From the NCBI GenBank assembly GCA_027924585.1, contig BSBM01001447.1, positions 1,116,001 through 1,180,000 of the forward strand: DNA of 64,000 nt. Reading direction: 5' to 3'. This document shows positions 63,510 through 64,000 of the stretch, in pieces. Within the stretch, counting starts at the first letter, position 1, and each line of letters starts with the position of its first letter. The notes under the pieces are model-generated. The model saw only the letters and a program-made list of their open reading frames with translations, did not search any database and had not been told where the DNA came from. This DNA comes from Larix kaempferi. Lineage: Eukaryota; Streptophyta; Pinopsida; Pinales; Pinaceae. Made by a program: the position numbers and the translations under genes.

Positions 63510-64000
63510 AAGTTCTGAGCTATTTTCTCCCCCTTTAAGCCCAAGTCAAGCGAAAACGCACGATCGAGTTTCAACTTTGACCAACTTCTCGGAATCGAAA
63601 TTCAAGAATAGTTTTGGATGTTCCATTGGTAGACAAGCGTCCACACCAACTTTCGTGACGTTCCGAGCTATTTTCTCCCCCTATAAGCCCAAGTCTAATG
63701 AAAACGCACGGTCGAGTTTCGAATTTGACCAACTTCTCGGAATTGAAAATTGAGCATAGATTTGCATGTCCCGTTGGTAGACAAATGCGCACGCCAACTT
63801 TCGTGACGTTCCGAGCTATTTTCTCCCCCTTTAAGCCCAAGTCTAGCGAAAACGCACGATCGAGTTTCAAATTTGACCAACTTCTCGGATTTGAAAATTG
63901 AGCATAGATTTGGATGTCCCATTGGTAGACAAATGCGCACGCCAACTTTCGTGACGTTCCGAGCTATTTTCACACCCTTTAAGCCCAAGTCAAGCGAAAA
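63510..64000. repeat. Order switch at the right edge of HOR copy 3
   Basis: Copy 2 continues at the equivalent point with a second type D monomer. Here a type D monomer is followed by CAAGTCAAGCG, GGAATCGAAATTCAAGAATAG and ATGTTCCATTGG, as at 31.17-31.28 kb, and then by units like 30.89-31.20 kb. The offset changes by 444 bp (three monomers) between these two pieces. Confidence 0.65.

Larger units (their letters stand above)
1..64000. repeat. 148-bp tandem satellite array filling the window
   Basis: Successive monomers repeat every 148 bp from the first to the last base, all in one orientation. Conserved landmarks in each unit are GAGCTATTTTC, CCCTTTAAGCC, AAGTCTAGCGAAAA, GACCAACTTCTCGGAAT, GATTTGGATGTC and CCAACTTTCGTGACGTTCC. 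No stretch of non-satellite sequence is visible: no retroelement, gene, tRNA or rRNA. Correcting the length for 21 truncated monomers gives about 441 units. A single-nucleosome-sized monomer with nested higher-order repeats is typical of plant or animal centromeric or heterochromatic satellites; the plant assignment is inference. I do not recognise the family, so centromere function is unproven. Confidence 0.97.
49151..64000. repeat. Large higher-order repeat, copy 3 (partial, cut by window end)
   Basis: It follows copy 2 in order and truncation pattern from the diverged marker monomer to about 62.1 kb (offset 25,275 to 25,270). About four extra monomers then raise the offset to 25,862, and the match resumes at about 63.08-63.50 kb. 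Near 63.51 kb it leaves the copy 2 order and continues with monomers resembling 31.16-31.34 kb and then 30.89-31.20 kb. Length plus truncation losses equals about 103 monomers. Confidence 0.85.

Noticed and set aside
1009-63901. Plus-strand frames of 60-138 codons with TNFSELK and FGCPIGRQ
   Set aside because: The complementary reading of the same monomer blocks; equally periodic and without gene features.
1853-63945. Many minus-strand frames of exactly 124 codons ending in REVGQS or REVSQS, spaced by 148 bp
   Set aside because: The fixed length comes from stops at fixed places in the monomer (375 nt is about 2.5 monomers). They overlap one another in different frames, which genes do not do. 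Not a protein family.
1-64000. CRISPR array
   Set aside because: There is no alternation of conserved short repeat and unique spacer; the whole 148 bp is conserved head to tail.
1-64000. CENP-B box
   Set aside because: CCCGTTGGTAGACAAA in type A resembles the reverse box (CCCGnnTnnnnCGAA) but lacks the central T and the CG of CGAA; TTCGTGACGTTCCGAG lacks the A and CGGG of the forward box. Partial resemblance is expected by chance in a CpG-rich repeat.
1-64000. Transposable element, LTR or integration site inside the array
   Set aside because: I looked for breaks in the satellite phase, terminal repeats and target duplications. All breaks are explained by four small deletion classes and whole-monomer steps; no foreign sequence was seen.
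1-64000. Assignment to a named plant satellite family or species
   Set aside because: The 148-bp length is compatible with several plant centromere satellites, but I do not recognise the sequence. A database search of the consensus monomer would decide; naming one from memory would be a guess.
1-64000. Palindromes such as CGATCG and TTCGAA as protein-binding or origin sites
   Set aside because: They recur in many monomers as part of the repeat and are disrupted in others by CpG transitions; nothing ties them to a function.

Overview
The whole 64-kb window is one uninterrupted tandem satellite array. It is built from a monomer of about 148 bp, all in the same orientation, with no gene, RNA gene or mobile element that I can support. 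The monomer length, CpG-rich composition, C/T variation at CpG sites, CENP-A-nucleosome-sized period and multi-level higher-order repeats (HORs) point to eukaryotic, most likely plant, (peri)centromeric or heterochromatic DNA. I do not recognise the family and name no species. Counting spans and correcting for truncated copies gives about 441 monomers.

Monomers fall into recurring sequence types. Type A has GAGCATAG, CCCGTTGG and ACAAATGCGCACGCC. Type B has GAGAATAGTTTTGG, CCCATTGG and ACAAGCGTCCACACC. Type C has TATAAATTTG or TTTAAATTTG, CACATTGG and ACGAGCGTCCACGCC. Type D has CGCATTGGTAGGCGAGGG followed by GTGAAGTT. In the least rearranged part (about 1.8-8.4 kb) the order C-B-A recurs, which suggests an old three-monomer unit.

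Above this sits a very large HOR. Using a strongly diverged monomer as phase marker (314, 23936, 49211), copy 1 is 254-23875 (23,622 bp, about 162 monomers). Copy 2 is 23876-49150 (25,275 bp, about 174 monomers). Copy 3 is 49151 to the window end (partial, about 103 monomers). Copies 2 and 3 run parallel at an offset of 25,270-25,275 bp over about 13 kb with only sparse substitutions and 1-2 bp indels. Copy 1 matches copy 2 closely at both ends (254-1597; 12.1-23.6 kb) but differs in the middle.

Differences between HOR copies are nearly all whole-monomer steps: a 19-monomer (2,812 bp) tandem duplication only in copy 2, a 4-monomer (592 bp) duplication in copy 1, about 39 monomers (3.05-8.81 kb) present only in copy 1, a roughly 5-kb internal duplication in copies 2 and 3, and a 13-monomer deletion in its second arm. 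Four recurrent partial-monomer deletions (45, 85, 55 and 25 bp) are flanked by 3-6 bp direct repeats and act as lineage markers. The many open reading frames of 60-181 codons are a by-product of the repeat: 148 = 3x49+1, so any run cycles through all three frames.
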